A DNA stretch of 64,000 nt, from assembly GCA_009731375.1 (NCBI GenBank), contig BJOX01000071.1:423154-487153 (forward strand), given 5' to 3'. Origin of the DNA: Paulinella micropora (taxonomy: Eukaryota > Cercozoa > Imbricatea > Euglyphida). The notes below the pieces were generated by a model. It did no database searches, had not been told where the DNA came from, and saw only the letters and a list, made by a program, of their open reading frames with translations. Shown here in pieces: positions 22,875 through 30,757 of the stretch. Each line of letters starts with the position of its first letter. The first letter of the stretch is position 1. The position numbers and the translations under genes are program-made.

Positions 22875-23517
22875 ATGAAGATCGTGTCAATCGATCCGGG
22901 ATTAAGAAACTTGGGTGTCGTGGTGATCGAAAAAGACAACAACACCAACGCCATCACAGTCTCGTATGCCAACGTACTGGACATAGCCAGATAGACGGAC
23001 ACTGACTCATTCAAGACCAAGTCCCTGTTCGCGTGCCTTAGCGCGATTGAGGAACTGTACAACGTCGATCTCTGTGTCGTGGAAGATCAAAACTTTTGGG
23101 AGAGCAAATACCAATCCGGACAATCTGCTCATTCAAGCGGCGGCCGGTGCAACTATGCTCAGTCTCGGTGCTAAGGAGCTGCTTTACTATCAGAGCTCAT
23201 TCAAGTTTTCGTGCTTCTTCTCACTTACGCTGACCATATCCGGTCGAGTTAAAGGGAAGTACAAGGTACAGTCTAAAGTGTTGGCTCAAAATTTAATAGA
23301 ATCGTTCAGCGTTACGGGCGAGACTAGATGCCTCACAGAGTCAGATCATCTGAGCGACGCCTTCGGTCTCGCGTTCGCCGCGCTCGTTAAAGGGATCGGA
23401 CAAGCGCGGGGCGTCCAGCAGGGAGTGCGTCGCTCGCTGCCGATTGCGGTGCCTGTTGGGGTGCAGACGCGGAAGAAGCAGGAGCAGCCGCCTTGTGTTG
23501 GTTCCATTTTGAGCTGA
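22875..23517 (+). pseudogene. Holliday junction resolvase (RuvC/A22-like), broken
   Basis: Begins with IVSIDPGLRNLGVVVIE, the first catalytic Asp motif of RuvC-like resolvases (poxvirus A22 type). After 39 codons it meets an in-frame TAG (22992-22994), beyond which the same frame continues as coding through DLCVVEDQNF, the second acidic motif. A frame change in the T4 run near 23090 is then needed to reach ESDHLSDAFGLAFAAL, which supplies the final acidic pair. The protein would resolve branched DNA before packaging. With one stop and one frameshift it is either a pseudogene or badly sequenced. The 3' end overlaps the antisense gene at 23387-23731. Confidence 0.75.
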
Positions 23518-23731
23518 TGTACGCCATGCGCTCCTTGTGTGCCATCGCCTTGACCTCAGGCGTGGCCATCTGTTCCTTGAAGAACTACAAACAGCGGAAG
23601 GCACGATTTCTAGCAAAAATAACGTTCCGTGACAATGTTACCTGGTTATACGTGGATGGCGCCCTGGCCTTCTTTTCCTTGGCAGGGGCGGCAGCAGCGG
23701 TGGCTTGTCCACAAGTTTGACAAGAAGACAT
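23387..23731 (-). CDS. HMG/YABBY-like small DNA-binding protein with a 57-nt intron
   Basis: Exon 1 is 23642-23731 (30 codons, starts MSSCQTCGQATA, ends STYNQ) and exon 2 is 23387-23584 (65 codons plus stop, starts FFKEQMATPEV). Between them 23585-23641 begins GTAAC and ends TTTGTAG, matching spliceosomal GT-AG borders, is in phase 0 and carries an in-frame TAG. Across the junction the pattern RAPSTYNQ/FFKEQM...HKERMAYISSKWNQHK matches the YABBY/HMG-like motif (R.PS.YN.F.KE...HKE....A..W) seen in many large-virus proteins. Likely a small chromatin- or DNA-binding protein of 95 residues. Alternative: two unrelated fragments, which I think unlikely. Confidence 0.7.
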
Positions 23732-23804
23732 CTCTTAGTTTGCCTTTGTTGCTTGTTGATAATAGAGTAGAAGAAGAAAAAAATTTTATTGATTAAAACA
23801 AATT

Positions 23805-24932
23805 TTAACGCTTGTTGAATCGAAACAGAGGAGAAGTTCTCGTTCTTAGCGCTTCCCTGCACGCCGCTTCCAAAATGTCCCGGTCGTCCTCAAAGTAGAC
23901 GTTGACTTTGCGCATAGCTCCTCCCACCAGCCTCTCTGCCTTGGGCGGCTCTTGCCCTTGATGCCTCACGCGGTACCTGGCAGCAGCTAGCTTGCCCGCC
24001 TTGATCAGCAGCGCCGTCCTTTCGGCACCAGTTGGCTTGGGGGAAGAGGCCAGCTGCAGAAAGACGTCCGTCATAGCCAACTCCTTCCTTGTTACTATTG
24101 GCTGTGGCACTGGGGTGGCGGCAGCAGCGGTAATCATAGGCAGCGAGGTCAGTTCCTTGAGTGTTCCCATGGCCTGGCGCGCACTGTTGCGAGTCTCGTC
24201 CGCGACAAACAGCTTATCCCTGTCGTCCAGCTTTAGGCCCTGTGCCTCCAGCATGATCTTGTACAGGTTCACTGGCGCTAGAGACATCTCCGCCAGCGCG
24301 CCGCTTGCTTCTTGACATAATCTCCTTCGCGCATCCAGCACCGCGATCTTCTGTTCGATGAGCTCGAGCTCTGAACTTGGTTCGATGCGGCGCTTCTTGT
24401 TGGCGGGCTGTTCAATCGAGTCTAGCACATCGCGCCTCGTCTTCTCCGACAGCTGCTCGCGCCTCAAAGGCATTGCCGCCTCCAGTTCCTCGTCCCCGAC
24501 CACCGCCCTGGTTGCAATATTGGCCTGCTCCGACCGCAGCTGTTTTGCTCTTTCCCCGGGTATCAAAGCTAATACCTGGAGCAGCTTGTCAAATGGCAGG
24601 CAGTCGACTGGGTTACCTCGTCTGCCATCAGCCCTTGTGAACACCACCTTTCTGAATGACTGGCTGATACCGAGCCCGTCGATGTTTGACTTAATTCTTG
24701 TGTAAGTGCGTCGTGCCTCCTCGTCAGAACAATCTTTGAAGGCTGCAATAGCGTCAGTGACAGAAAAGAACCCGTCCTGTCGACGGGCGACAAGCTTTTG
24801 AAAGTCAGTCTCTTGTAAACCCATGAGCAATGGGTTTGCCTTGATGGCATCGTTGGCGGTGGCGCCGGTGGTCACAGTCTTGTCGTTTTGCTCTTGCATC
24901 ATCTTCGTTCGGCTGAATTGTGTCAGTGTCAC
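23805..24932 (-). CDS. Putative DNA-binding protein with BRO-N-like domain
   Basis: 375 residues (a start at Met11, 24902, is also possible). Residues about 45-155 read as FFSVTDAIAAF...FRKVVFTRADG...VDCLPFDKLLQVLALIPGERAKQLR. This resembles a KilA/BRO-N-like domain found in large viruses and algae, in which KFPGQGQR.TPV and LPG..A...R are hallmarks; here the first hallmark is degenerate. The middle is helical and acidic, the C-terminus basic. A shorter relative lies at 36220-36777. The function is probably DNA binding or regulation, by family resemblance only. It lies directly downstream, in the minus direction, of the hairpin array. Confidence 0.55.
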   Translation of the reverse strand: MTLTQFSRTKMMQEQNDKTVTTGATANDAIKANPLLMGLQETDFQKLVARRQDGFFSVTDAIAAFKDCSDEEARRTYTRIKSNIDGLGISQSFRKVVFTRADGRRGNPVDCLPFDKLLQVLALIPGERAKQLRSEQANIATRAVVGDEELEAAMPLRREQLSEKTRRDVLDSIEQPANKKRRIEPSSELELIEQKIAVLDARRRLCQEASGALAEMSLAPVNLYKIMLEAQGLKLDDRDKLFVADETRNSARQAMGTLKELTSLPMITAAAATPVPQPIVTRKELAMTDVFLQLASSPKPTGAERTALLIKAGKLAAARYRVRHQGQEPPKAERLVGGAMRKVNVYFEDDRDILEAACREALRTRTSPLFRFNKR

Positions 24933-24965
24933 GGCTTGTGGCCGTTACTTTTTTAAAGCCTTGTT

Positions 24966-25490
24966 TCAAATCGGGATTTGAAAGAACTCGGCCGGGCCGG
25001 GACGATTACAAACCACTGATTTTTCCTTGTCGACTTTTGCGTGAAAATTTTCGACATTTTCAACGAGCTCCAAGAATGGAGCTCGTTGAATTTTCACTGG
25101 TTTTGCGTAAAATTCTGAACTAGCGCCCAGGTCGTTTTGCCTTCTTTCAAATCTCGAGATTCAAAAGAACTCAGCCGGGCCAGGTCCGTTTTAGACCACC
25201 CATTTCATAAGCCGGCTTTTGCGTGAAATTTGGTGAAGCTACAAAAGTGTAGCTACACCAAATTTTGACGGTCTTTTCGCACGAGTCTCTTTGGTGGCAA
25301 AAGACGCAGGTTTTGCGTGAAATTTGGTGACACGACAAATCTGTTGTGTCACCAAACTTTTACGAAGTTTGCGTAAAATTTCGTGAAGTATCGGATTTGA
25401 TACTACACCAAAATTTTACGGGTCCAGCGCTCGTGATCAGAAAAAAATGAGTGGTGTATAGCTGTAGCTGCACTGGTGCAGCTACAGCTT
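24966..25490. repeat. Array of five hairpins with conserved flanks
   Basis: Non-coding interval. Stem-loops: 25059-25090 (14-bp perfect stem, AGAA loop), 25226-25265 (10+6 bp, one A-A mismatch), 25323-25356 (15 bp with one G-T), 25373-25419 (imperfect) and 25460-25489 (14-bp perfect, TG loop, followed by T6). Three share a base of AAATTTGGTG / CACCAAATTT (or close) with different tips. TTTTGCGTGAAATT or TTTGCGTAAAATT precedes most of them. Two palindromes, TTTCAAATCGGGATTTGAAA (24966) and a variant near 25143, each followed by AGAACTC(G/A)GCCGGGCC, mark a duplicated larger unit. Role unknown. Confidence 0.85.
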
Positions 25491-25587
25491 TTTTCCCGTG
25501 TCCGGTGGCAGGGGTGGGCCGTCCGAGAAAATTCCCGGGAAAATCACAAAACATCAAAAGTGGGGTTTCACTAAGATTTCCTTTTTC

Positions 25588-25716
25588 TCACACGTCCGGG
25601 CCGGCCGGTACCACCACTCTCTCGTCCGGACACCTCACTGGGAAGTACAGGATACACGCGCACCCAATCACCCCGACTACTAAGACGGTGATGATTGCTA
25701 CCACGAGCGGTTCCAT
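25588..25716 (-). CDS. 42-residue single-TM protein
   Basis: Starts at ATG 25716. One hydrophobic helix covers residues 4-25 (LVVAIITVLVVGVIGCACIL), followed by a short polar tail with RCPDERVVV. It lies 57 bases beyond the MCP stop on the same strand, preceded by an AT-rich spacer with TAATTAAAA. Small virion membrane proteins of this shape are common in capsid operons of internal-membrane viruses. Function unknown. Confidence 0.55.
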   Translation of the reverse strand: MEPLVVAIITVLVVGVIGCACILYFPVRCPDERVVVPAGPDV

Positions 25717-25773
25717 TTTTTTTTGACTTTTGCTCTCTTTAATAATTAAAATACATAATCTAAGAAATTTTTT

Positions 25774-27596
25774 TTAGACCGAAGCCACCTCTAGGCTACC
25801 TCCTGCCTCGTGCAAGTACTTGAAGTACGCCGAATAGATCGTAATATCATACAATCCGTCTACCACGCCGCGTTTGCCCGACGTGGTGGCGGTGACAAGC
25901 ATCTCTTCTTGGGCGTTGTAAGTAGCAGCGGACGTGTCTGGCGCCTGCTGGAACTTCAGCTTCAGCTGGTGGAAGTCGCCACGGGACCAGAGCATGGGCT
26001 GGTCGTTCAGGTCCGTGATGGACGCGGTGTACTCCATCGCCGCATTGGCCTCCCAGTCGACCGTGTTGGTCGCGCCAGATCGCGTGCTGCTGAACTTGAT
26101 CTTGACCCCGCACGTGCGCAGCCAGCTCGAGCTAGCCAGCAGGGTGTTGAGGTTCGTCATCGCGGCCGTGGCGGGCGAAGTGTAGCGACGGTCGGTAATT
26201 CTGGCAAACGTGAGGTCAGAGTCGATATCAAGGACGGCCACCGTCACGCCCCTGAAGTCCACGGTCAGGCGGTTGGTGTCGTTCAGGGCAAACACCGCGG
26301 TGTTGGCGTACCAAGCCCCGTACTTGTACGTGACGGTCGACGCTACCGGCGCGAGGCCGACGTTGATCACCAGGCGCTCGCGATTGCCGACAAAGGTCTT
26401 GTAGCCGTCCATCACGCCGTCTAACATGGCCTTGGGGTCGTTGGTAAACGGGATCATGTACACGCTGTTGGACTTCAGGTAGGAGCTGCGCACCAACTGT
26501 CCCATCGTCTCCTCGCGGAAAAAGCGCTCGTCGATCGGGGTCCCTTCACCCAGCTGGCTGCGCCCGTTGACATCTTCCAAATCAATCGTAGCCGAATCTC
26601 CGAACGAGTCGTAGGTCATCAAACGCCCCGTGGTATCGTACGTGTACTGCGGATAGTAGGTAGTAGTGTCAGCGCCAAGGTAGCTGTACGAAGACTGGTC
26701 GCCTGATTTGCGGATGAAGACAAACAGCGCGCCCGAGTGGTGGGAAAATTGGTCCAGATCAATCGCCAATCGGTCGGATGCCTTGATGCGCTGGCCATAG
26801 GCCGTGTACTGCACAAAGTCGATGTACTTCTGCTCGGCGACCTTGCCCTGCTTCAGCGGGCTCCGGCCCAGGCGCATCCCGTTCGGCAGCTGCGTGCAGC
26901 CCGTGATGAAGCGGATCTCGCCCAAGCTGGCAGTGCAGGGCACGGCGGGCGCGGACTGGCCGTTGACAGCCGACTGGGCCGCCACAAAGATCGAGCCTCT
27001 GGGATAAAACCGGATCTCGAGGTCGCCACGCAGCGTGCTCAGGTCCAAGTCCATGCCGTTCAGCCAAGTGTGCACCAGCGGTAGGTAGAAGTACTGTTCG
27101 GCGTTGTTTTCCCACTGGCGGCCGCTGACCTTGCCCGTCTTGGGGCACATGTTGACCATGTCGGCGATCTGGTCGATGGCCTCTTGCGGCAGCGTATTGA
27201 GTACCACGTGCATCATGTCACCGTAATAGCGCGCGATTTCGGTGCCCGTCAGGCGGTCGAGGTACTCGATACGCTCGAACCACATGGTGGTAGGCAAGAC
27301 TCGCGAGTCGGTCGGCTGGCTGCCGCTGGTCGTGAACGTGATCTTGAAGCGCAATGTCGCGTCATGGATCGCGCCGGCTTGGTTATTCTCGAGGATAAAG
27401 CTAAAAAAGCAGTGTTGCTCAGCGCCGTGGTCGCGGCGGGGGGGCCCATCGCGGTTTGAGTCCAGCAAGGGCGCGCATTCACCGCACGGGCGTGCTCGGG
27501 ATCAATCAAGATCTCCTGGCCGTTGCGCGCTCTCTTGCCTGTGGCGACCTTTTGCTGTTTGCTAGCAGGGGGCACGACGACGGTGGCGGAAGACAT
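25774..27596 (-). CDS. MCP: Major capsid protein (double jelly-roll type), one frameshift
   Basis: Capsid building block, about 607 residues if read through one frame change. The start ATG at 27596 opens a frame with a basic N-terminus. Within the A6 run at 27403-27408 (T6 on the coding strand) the frame must shift by one to enter the long downstream frame that ends at 25774. Downstream motifs include MWFERIEYLDRLTG, FYLPLVHTW, LEIRFYPRG and the C-terminal DGLYDITIYSAYFKYL. Lengths and strand-rich composition fit MCPs of small NCLDV-like viruses. The shift in a homopolymer could be a sequencing error. If real, this copy makes no full capsid protein. It heads a minus-strand virion gene block. 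Confidence 0.8.
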
Positions 27597-27637
27597 CGTC
27601 GTTGGCAGTATAATATCAAGGACAAAGAAGATTTTTT

Positions 27638-27970
27638 TTATTTTTTCATGATCATGACGGCCCCGATGGCCGCGGCGCCGACCGCTAAAGGCAGCGCCAT
27701 GGACTTGAGGCCGCCCTCTGCATTGTCGCCCAGCTGCTGGGTGGTGTCCATCGCTTCTTTCGGGATGTTGGTCACCTTGTCAATCTGCTTGCCAAAAAAG
27801 TTGCCGATGCCCTTAATGGTGTTGCCGAACTGTCGCAGGCCCTCGCGAGTACGTTCCCTTCTCTCCGCCTTTCTGCGCCCTACGCGCTGTTCGGTGGCGG
27901 CGCGGGCGTCCTTGCGGGCGGCCTTCTTGGCCGTGTGCCGCTCGTGCCTTTCTCGCGTGCGCTTGCCCAT
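27638..27970 (-). CDS. Basic protein with C-terminal TM, probable virion component
   Basis: 110 residues. The first 45 are extremely rich in Arg/Lys (GKRTRERHERHTAKKAARKD), suiting nucleic-acid contact. A GNTIKGIGNFFGKQIDKV amphipathic segment follows, then a hydrophobic C-terminus (LPLAVGAAAIGAVMIM). Such basic-plus-membrane-anchor proteins could link the genome to an internal membrane, which is inference. It lies 42 bases upstream of the MCP start on the same strand. Confidence 0.6.
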   Translation of the reverse strand: MGKRTRERHERHTAKKAARKDARAATEQRVGRRKAERRERTREGLRQFGNTIKGIGNFFGKQIDKVTNIPKEAMDTTQQLGDNAEGGLKSMALPLAVGAAAIGAVMIMKK

Positions 27971-28400
27971 CGTTCTTATTTAAACTTGATAAGTCACGAA
28001 AATTAAATTTTTTTTTTAAAAAGACAATGACTTGGCAGATGCGTTCCATGACTTGCGTAATTTGTCCCAGGAACTGAGCGTCCTTGGCCACACTTTGCTT
28101 GGCCAGCAGTCTTTGCTGCAGCTGTTGCAGGGCGGGAGTCGGAGCACGAACACTCGCGGCCAGCTCAAACCAGATGCCAGCTTCGCTCTGGACGTACGCG
28201 GCGAGCTTGCCGTCCTTGTAGGCAGGCAAAAAGAACTTTTCAACGGTCGCAACTTGCTGCTCAAGACCTAAGTTCCACTGCATCCGCAGGTCCTTGCTCT
28301 CGCCGGCAGACAGCAGCCCCCAGTTGTCCAGCACAGTCTCCAGGTCCGCAAAGAGCTTCTGCAGCGCTTGGCGCTTGGTAAGGCCGCCGGAGGAGGTCAT
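27813..28400 (-). CDS. Helical protein of unknown function, probable shorter true end
   Basis: Starts at ATG 28400 (MTSSGGLTKRQALQKL) and reads 195 codons. The credible part is about the first 130 residues, which are helical and end in VMERICQVIVFLKKK. After that the frame passes through an A10 homopolymer (about 28010) and overlaps the next gene by 158 bases with junk-like sequence. Neighbouring genes end in just such A/T runs, so the real stop has probably been lost to a homopolymer indel near 28010. No family recognised. Confidence 0.55.
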   Translation of the reverse strand: MTSSGGLTKRQALQKLFADLETVLDNWGLLSAGESKDLRMQWNLGLEQQVATVEKFFLPAYKDGKLAAYVQSEAGIWFELAASVRAPTPALQQLQQRLLAKQSVAKDAQFLGQITQVMERICQVIVFLKKKFNFRDLSSLNKNDGQAHARKARAAHGQEGRPQGRPRRHRTARRAQKGGEKGTYSRGPATVRQHH

Positions 28401-28557
28401 CGAGCGTCACGTAGTGTGTGGGCAGCGGCTTGTCGAGGTCGCACGAGATTGATGGGCGCAAGAGCCGCTTGCAACAGGCGCGCACACAGCCGACCACGAT
28501 GATAGCGGTTGTAACGATCAGAGCCCAGGCCAGCAGAGCTTCCTCTTCCACTGGCAT
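28261..28557 (-). CDS. Small single-TM protein, C-terminus overlapping next gene
   Basis: 98 residues from ATG 28557. An acidic start (MPVEEEALLAWA) leads into one TM helix (about 8-26), followed by CVRACCKRLL and a polar segment. Beyond 28400 the frame overlaps the downstream gene out of register by 140 bases and the composition becomes odd, so the true C-terminus may be earlier. Probable virion membrane protein, no family recognised. Confidence 0.5.
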   Translation of the reverse strand: MPVEEEALLAWALIVTTAIIVVGCVRACCKRLLRPSISCDLDKPLPTHYVTLDDLLRRPYQAPSAAEALCGPGDCAGQLGAAVCRREQGPADAVELRS

Positions 28558-28592
28558 TCTTCACTCTAGACTAGCTACACAAGATTCTTTTT

Positions 28593-29057
28593 TTAGAAGC
28601 GGTAGTGTCCTTGGCTCGCGGGGTTCAGGTAGCCCTCGTAGAAGTACTGGCTGAACACTTCCGAAAGTGCGCCGACCAAGAACAACTGCTTGGCGGTATC
28701 ACTGTCGCCTACCAGGCCGAGTTGGCCCTTGCTCAGGAGGCGGGGCAACATGGCGAACATCAGGCCTCCGCCTGCCACGTGCACGGCCAAGCTGGGGTAC
28801 GAGGCTAGACGGCCCTCCTTGGTGCGGTTGAGGACTCTGCTTTGGATGAGGTCAATAGCAGTGGCGGTCACAAAGGCCACGACCGCCAGGCCAGTGCTCT
28901 TGCTGACCTGGGCTGCCCCTATTAAGGGGACGGACGAAAAGCTAAACATCGCATTGCCCGGTATAACGACCGGGGCGGCCACATAGGCAAAAGCGGCCGC
29001 CGTGCTTGACCGGGCAAAGTTTTCCAGTGAGAACAGATCGCTCACGACCTCGGCCAT
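28593..29057 (-). CDS. Multi-pass membrane protein
   Basis: 154 residues with hydrophobic segments near 20-45, 52-72 and 90-108, and a Tyr-rich C-terminus (FSQYFYEGYLNPASQGHYRF). The shape matches small multi-TM virion proteins that recur in algal viruses, although I cannot name the family. It is preceded by an AT-rich spacer and follows the same strand as the capsid block. Confidence 0.6.
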   Translation of the reverse strand: MAEVVSDLFSLENFARSSTAAAFAYVAAPVVIPGNAMFSFSSVPLIGAAQVSKSTGLAVVAFVTATAIDLIQSRVLNRTKEGRLASYPSLAVHVAGGGLMFAMLPRLLSKGQLGLVGDSDTAKQLFLVGALSEVFSQYFYEGYLNPASQGHYRF

Positions 29058-29111
29058 TTTTCTTTTCGGAGAGATGTTTAATTGGCGTACAACAAAATAA
29101 ATTTTTTTTTA

Positions 29112-29768
29112 TTATTGAACTGCGGGCGCTGGTGCGTCCAGATTTGTGGCTTGGCTCGGCTGTGCTACAAAGATCGTGTTCTTGGCATGGGTGATGGCGG
29201 CCGTTTGTGCCGTCAGCAGGGCCAGTTCAGTCATAGGGTCCAGGCGCTGCAGCCCGATGCCCGCGCGCAGCTTGGCCCGCTCGAGCAAGAAGCACCACCG
29301 GTCATTGGCAAAGCAGGCCTCGGTCGTGCCAGCGATCTGGTAACGCGATCGGTTCGCTACTAGGTTTTCGAGGCACACGAGCCCTTGCTTGAGCACGGCG
29401 TCCGCCAGCTCGCCCGACAGCTCACCTTCCAGCACTTCCTCTACTTCGTCCAACAACAGCGGCAGCTTCTGCTTGGGCAGCCTGCGCAGAGTTTTTGGGT
29501 CACAGTTGATGTGCGCCTTCTTGAGCTTGGGGCCGATCAGAGCGCTGCGGCCATAAGCGCACAAGAGCCGGTAGTTGGGGTCATCGCGTAGCACGGGGTC
29601 TTCTGGTCCCGCTGGCGCTGTTCCTAGACGCCGTGCCAGGCTCGCTTGGGAGGGGCCTGCCGTCCGGCGACGCTTGGTAGGAGGCGGGGCTGCTACCGCC
29701 GCTTTAGCTTTGGTGACAGGCGGAAGTGGGTCGGTGGGTGGCTCGAGATTGGCAAACGGGTCTGTCAT
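29112..29768 (-). CDS. Conserved viral protein, possible scaffold or core component
   Basis: 218 residues from ATG 29768 (MTDPFANLEPP); the frame extends 8 codons further. A Pro-rich basic N-terminus is followed by LLCAYGRSALIGPKLKKAHI, LPKQKLPLLLDEVEEVLEGELSGELADAVLKQGLVCLE and GTTEACFANDRWCFLLERAKL. The last pattern (helix, LxKxxLxxLLxE, Gxx..VxxG, GTT..C..N..F..LLE..R) is one I associate with a conserved protein of Polinton-like and algal viruses. The proposed structural role is inference from context. Confidence 0.6.
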   Translation of the reverse strand: MTDPFANLEPPTDPLPPVTKAKAAVAAPPPTKRRRTAGPSQASLARRLGTAPAGPEDPVLRDDPNYRLLCAYGRSALIGPKLKKAHINCDPKTLRRLPKQKLPLLLDEVEEVLEGELSGELADAVLKQGLVCLENLVANRSRYQIAGTTEACFANDRWCFLLERAKLRAGIGLQRLDPMTELALLTAQTAAITHAKNTIFVAQPSQATNLDAPAPAVQ

Positions 29769-29807
29769 GCTCTCCCTTTGTCCTGTGTACAATTAAGATT
29801 AATTTTT

Positions 29808-30401
29808 CTATCCGATCAGGTGCGCGTTTCCGGCCTCCTGGATGGTGGTCCAGCCGCGCACGGAGCCATTCTCGCGATCGAGGGTAGAAACTGCAGGGAT
29901 AGCCGCCCATTGCTGGTCACGGAGCTTGGCCGATTGATATTGTTCCACGAAAGCTGCCACTTGCATACAGCCTTCCCACCCGTTACCGTACGTTCTTCGG
30001 AGCTCCGTAAGCCAGGGCAACATGTTGGCGCCGTCTGCGCCCCAGTCGTCCGGCGCTTTTCCGTCGCCGGCACAACAGTTCTTCTTGCGGAATTCTTCTC
30101 CGTACACCGCCTGGATCTCCGCGGGTTTACCAACGAGCAGGACCGCTCCCTTATACCAAGGAGCCAGTGAGTTCTGCGACAGGCGCTGTGCCACCTCCTT
30201 CATCTGGCCGATGGTGCCTGCCCCGGCGCCCGCGCCCGCGGCCGACAGGGCCGAGTAGTTGATCGAGCTGGTAGCGAGCGAGTCGGTCTGGATAATCGGC
30301 CGGGTCTCGGTACCATGCTCGACCTGGTTGGCCTGGGCGGCCGCCGACTTCTCTTCGCCGGTGTTGACTAGTGGCACGACAGGGCCTCGGTGTCCGCTCA
30401 T
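29808..30401 (-). CDS. Unknown protein in virion gene block
   Basis: 197 residues. The N-terminal 85 are low complexity and Ala/Gly-rich (AGAGAGAGTIGQM). The C-terminal half is a compact domain with CC, several Trp and the pattern GWEGCMQVAAFVEQYQ. No family recognised. Start ATG at 30401 after an A/T spacer; 39 bases separate its stop from the next start. Confidence 0.6.
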   Translation of the reverse strand: MSGHRGPVVPLVNTGEEKSAAAQANQVEHGTETRPIIQTDSLATSSINYSALSAAGAGAGAGTIGQMKEVAQRLSQNSLAPWYKGAVLLVGKPAEIQAVYGEEFRKKNCCAGDGKAPDDWGADGANMLPWLTELRRTYGNGWEGCMQVAAFVEQYQSAKLRDQQWAAIPAVSTLDRENGSVRGWTTIQEAGNAHLIG

Positions 30402-30445
30402 TTTGTTGATATAGTTAATCAGCCCGACAAGAAAAAAAAATTTAA

Positions 30446-30712
30446 TTATTTGCCACCGCCAATCAGCTGCTGCTCGCAGCGGGCGGCTTGTTCGGGTGTC
30501 ACTTCTAGCAAGATGGTGGCATCGGCAATCGCCGGTTGCTTAAACACTTTCTCGATGGGCGCTTCGGCCACGGTAGTCTGCAGGACCTCGATGGCCTTTT
30601 TTTCGGTGTCCTCTTGTTGTCGGCGTTTATGGCCCGCGACGCGCGACTGTGCCTCGTTGACTTTGCCCAAGGCCAGCGCCAAGGTCGGATCAAAAAAAGC
30701 CAGGTGTTGCAT
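30446..30712 (-). CDS. Small helical protein
   Basis: 88 residues from ATG 30712 (MQHLAFFDPTLALALG); the frame extends 8 codons upstream to 30736. Helical and charged in the middle, ending QLIGGGK. It lies between two larger structural candidates on the same strand. Function unknown. Confidence 0.5.
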   Translation of the reverse strand: MQHLAFFDPTLALALGKVNEAQSRVAGHKRRQQEDTEKKAIEVLQTTVAEAPIEKVFKQPAIADATILLEVTPEQAARCEQQLIGGGK

Positions 30713-30757
30713 TTTTTTCTCTCCTTGTTTTGGCAACCAGTCAGTTTATTTTTTTTT

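Noticed and set aside
25059-25489. Integron attC-type sites as explanation of the hairpins
   Set aside because: No integron-type core sites or gene cassettes lie between the hairpins, and spacing and stems do not match attC architecture.
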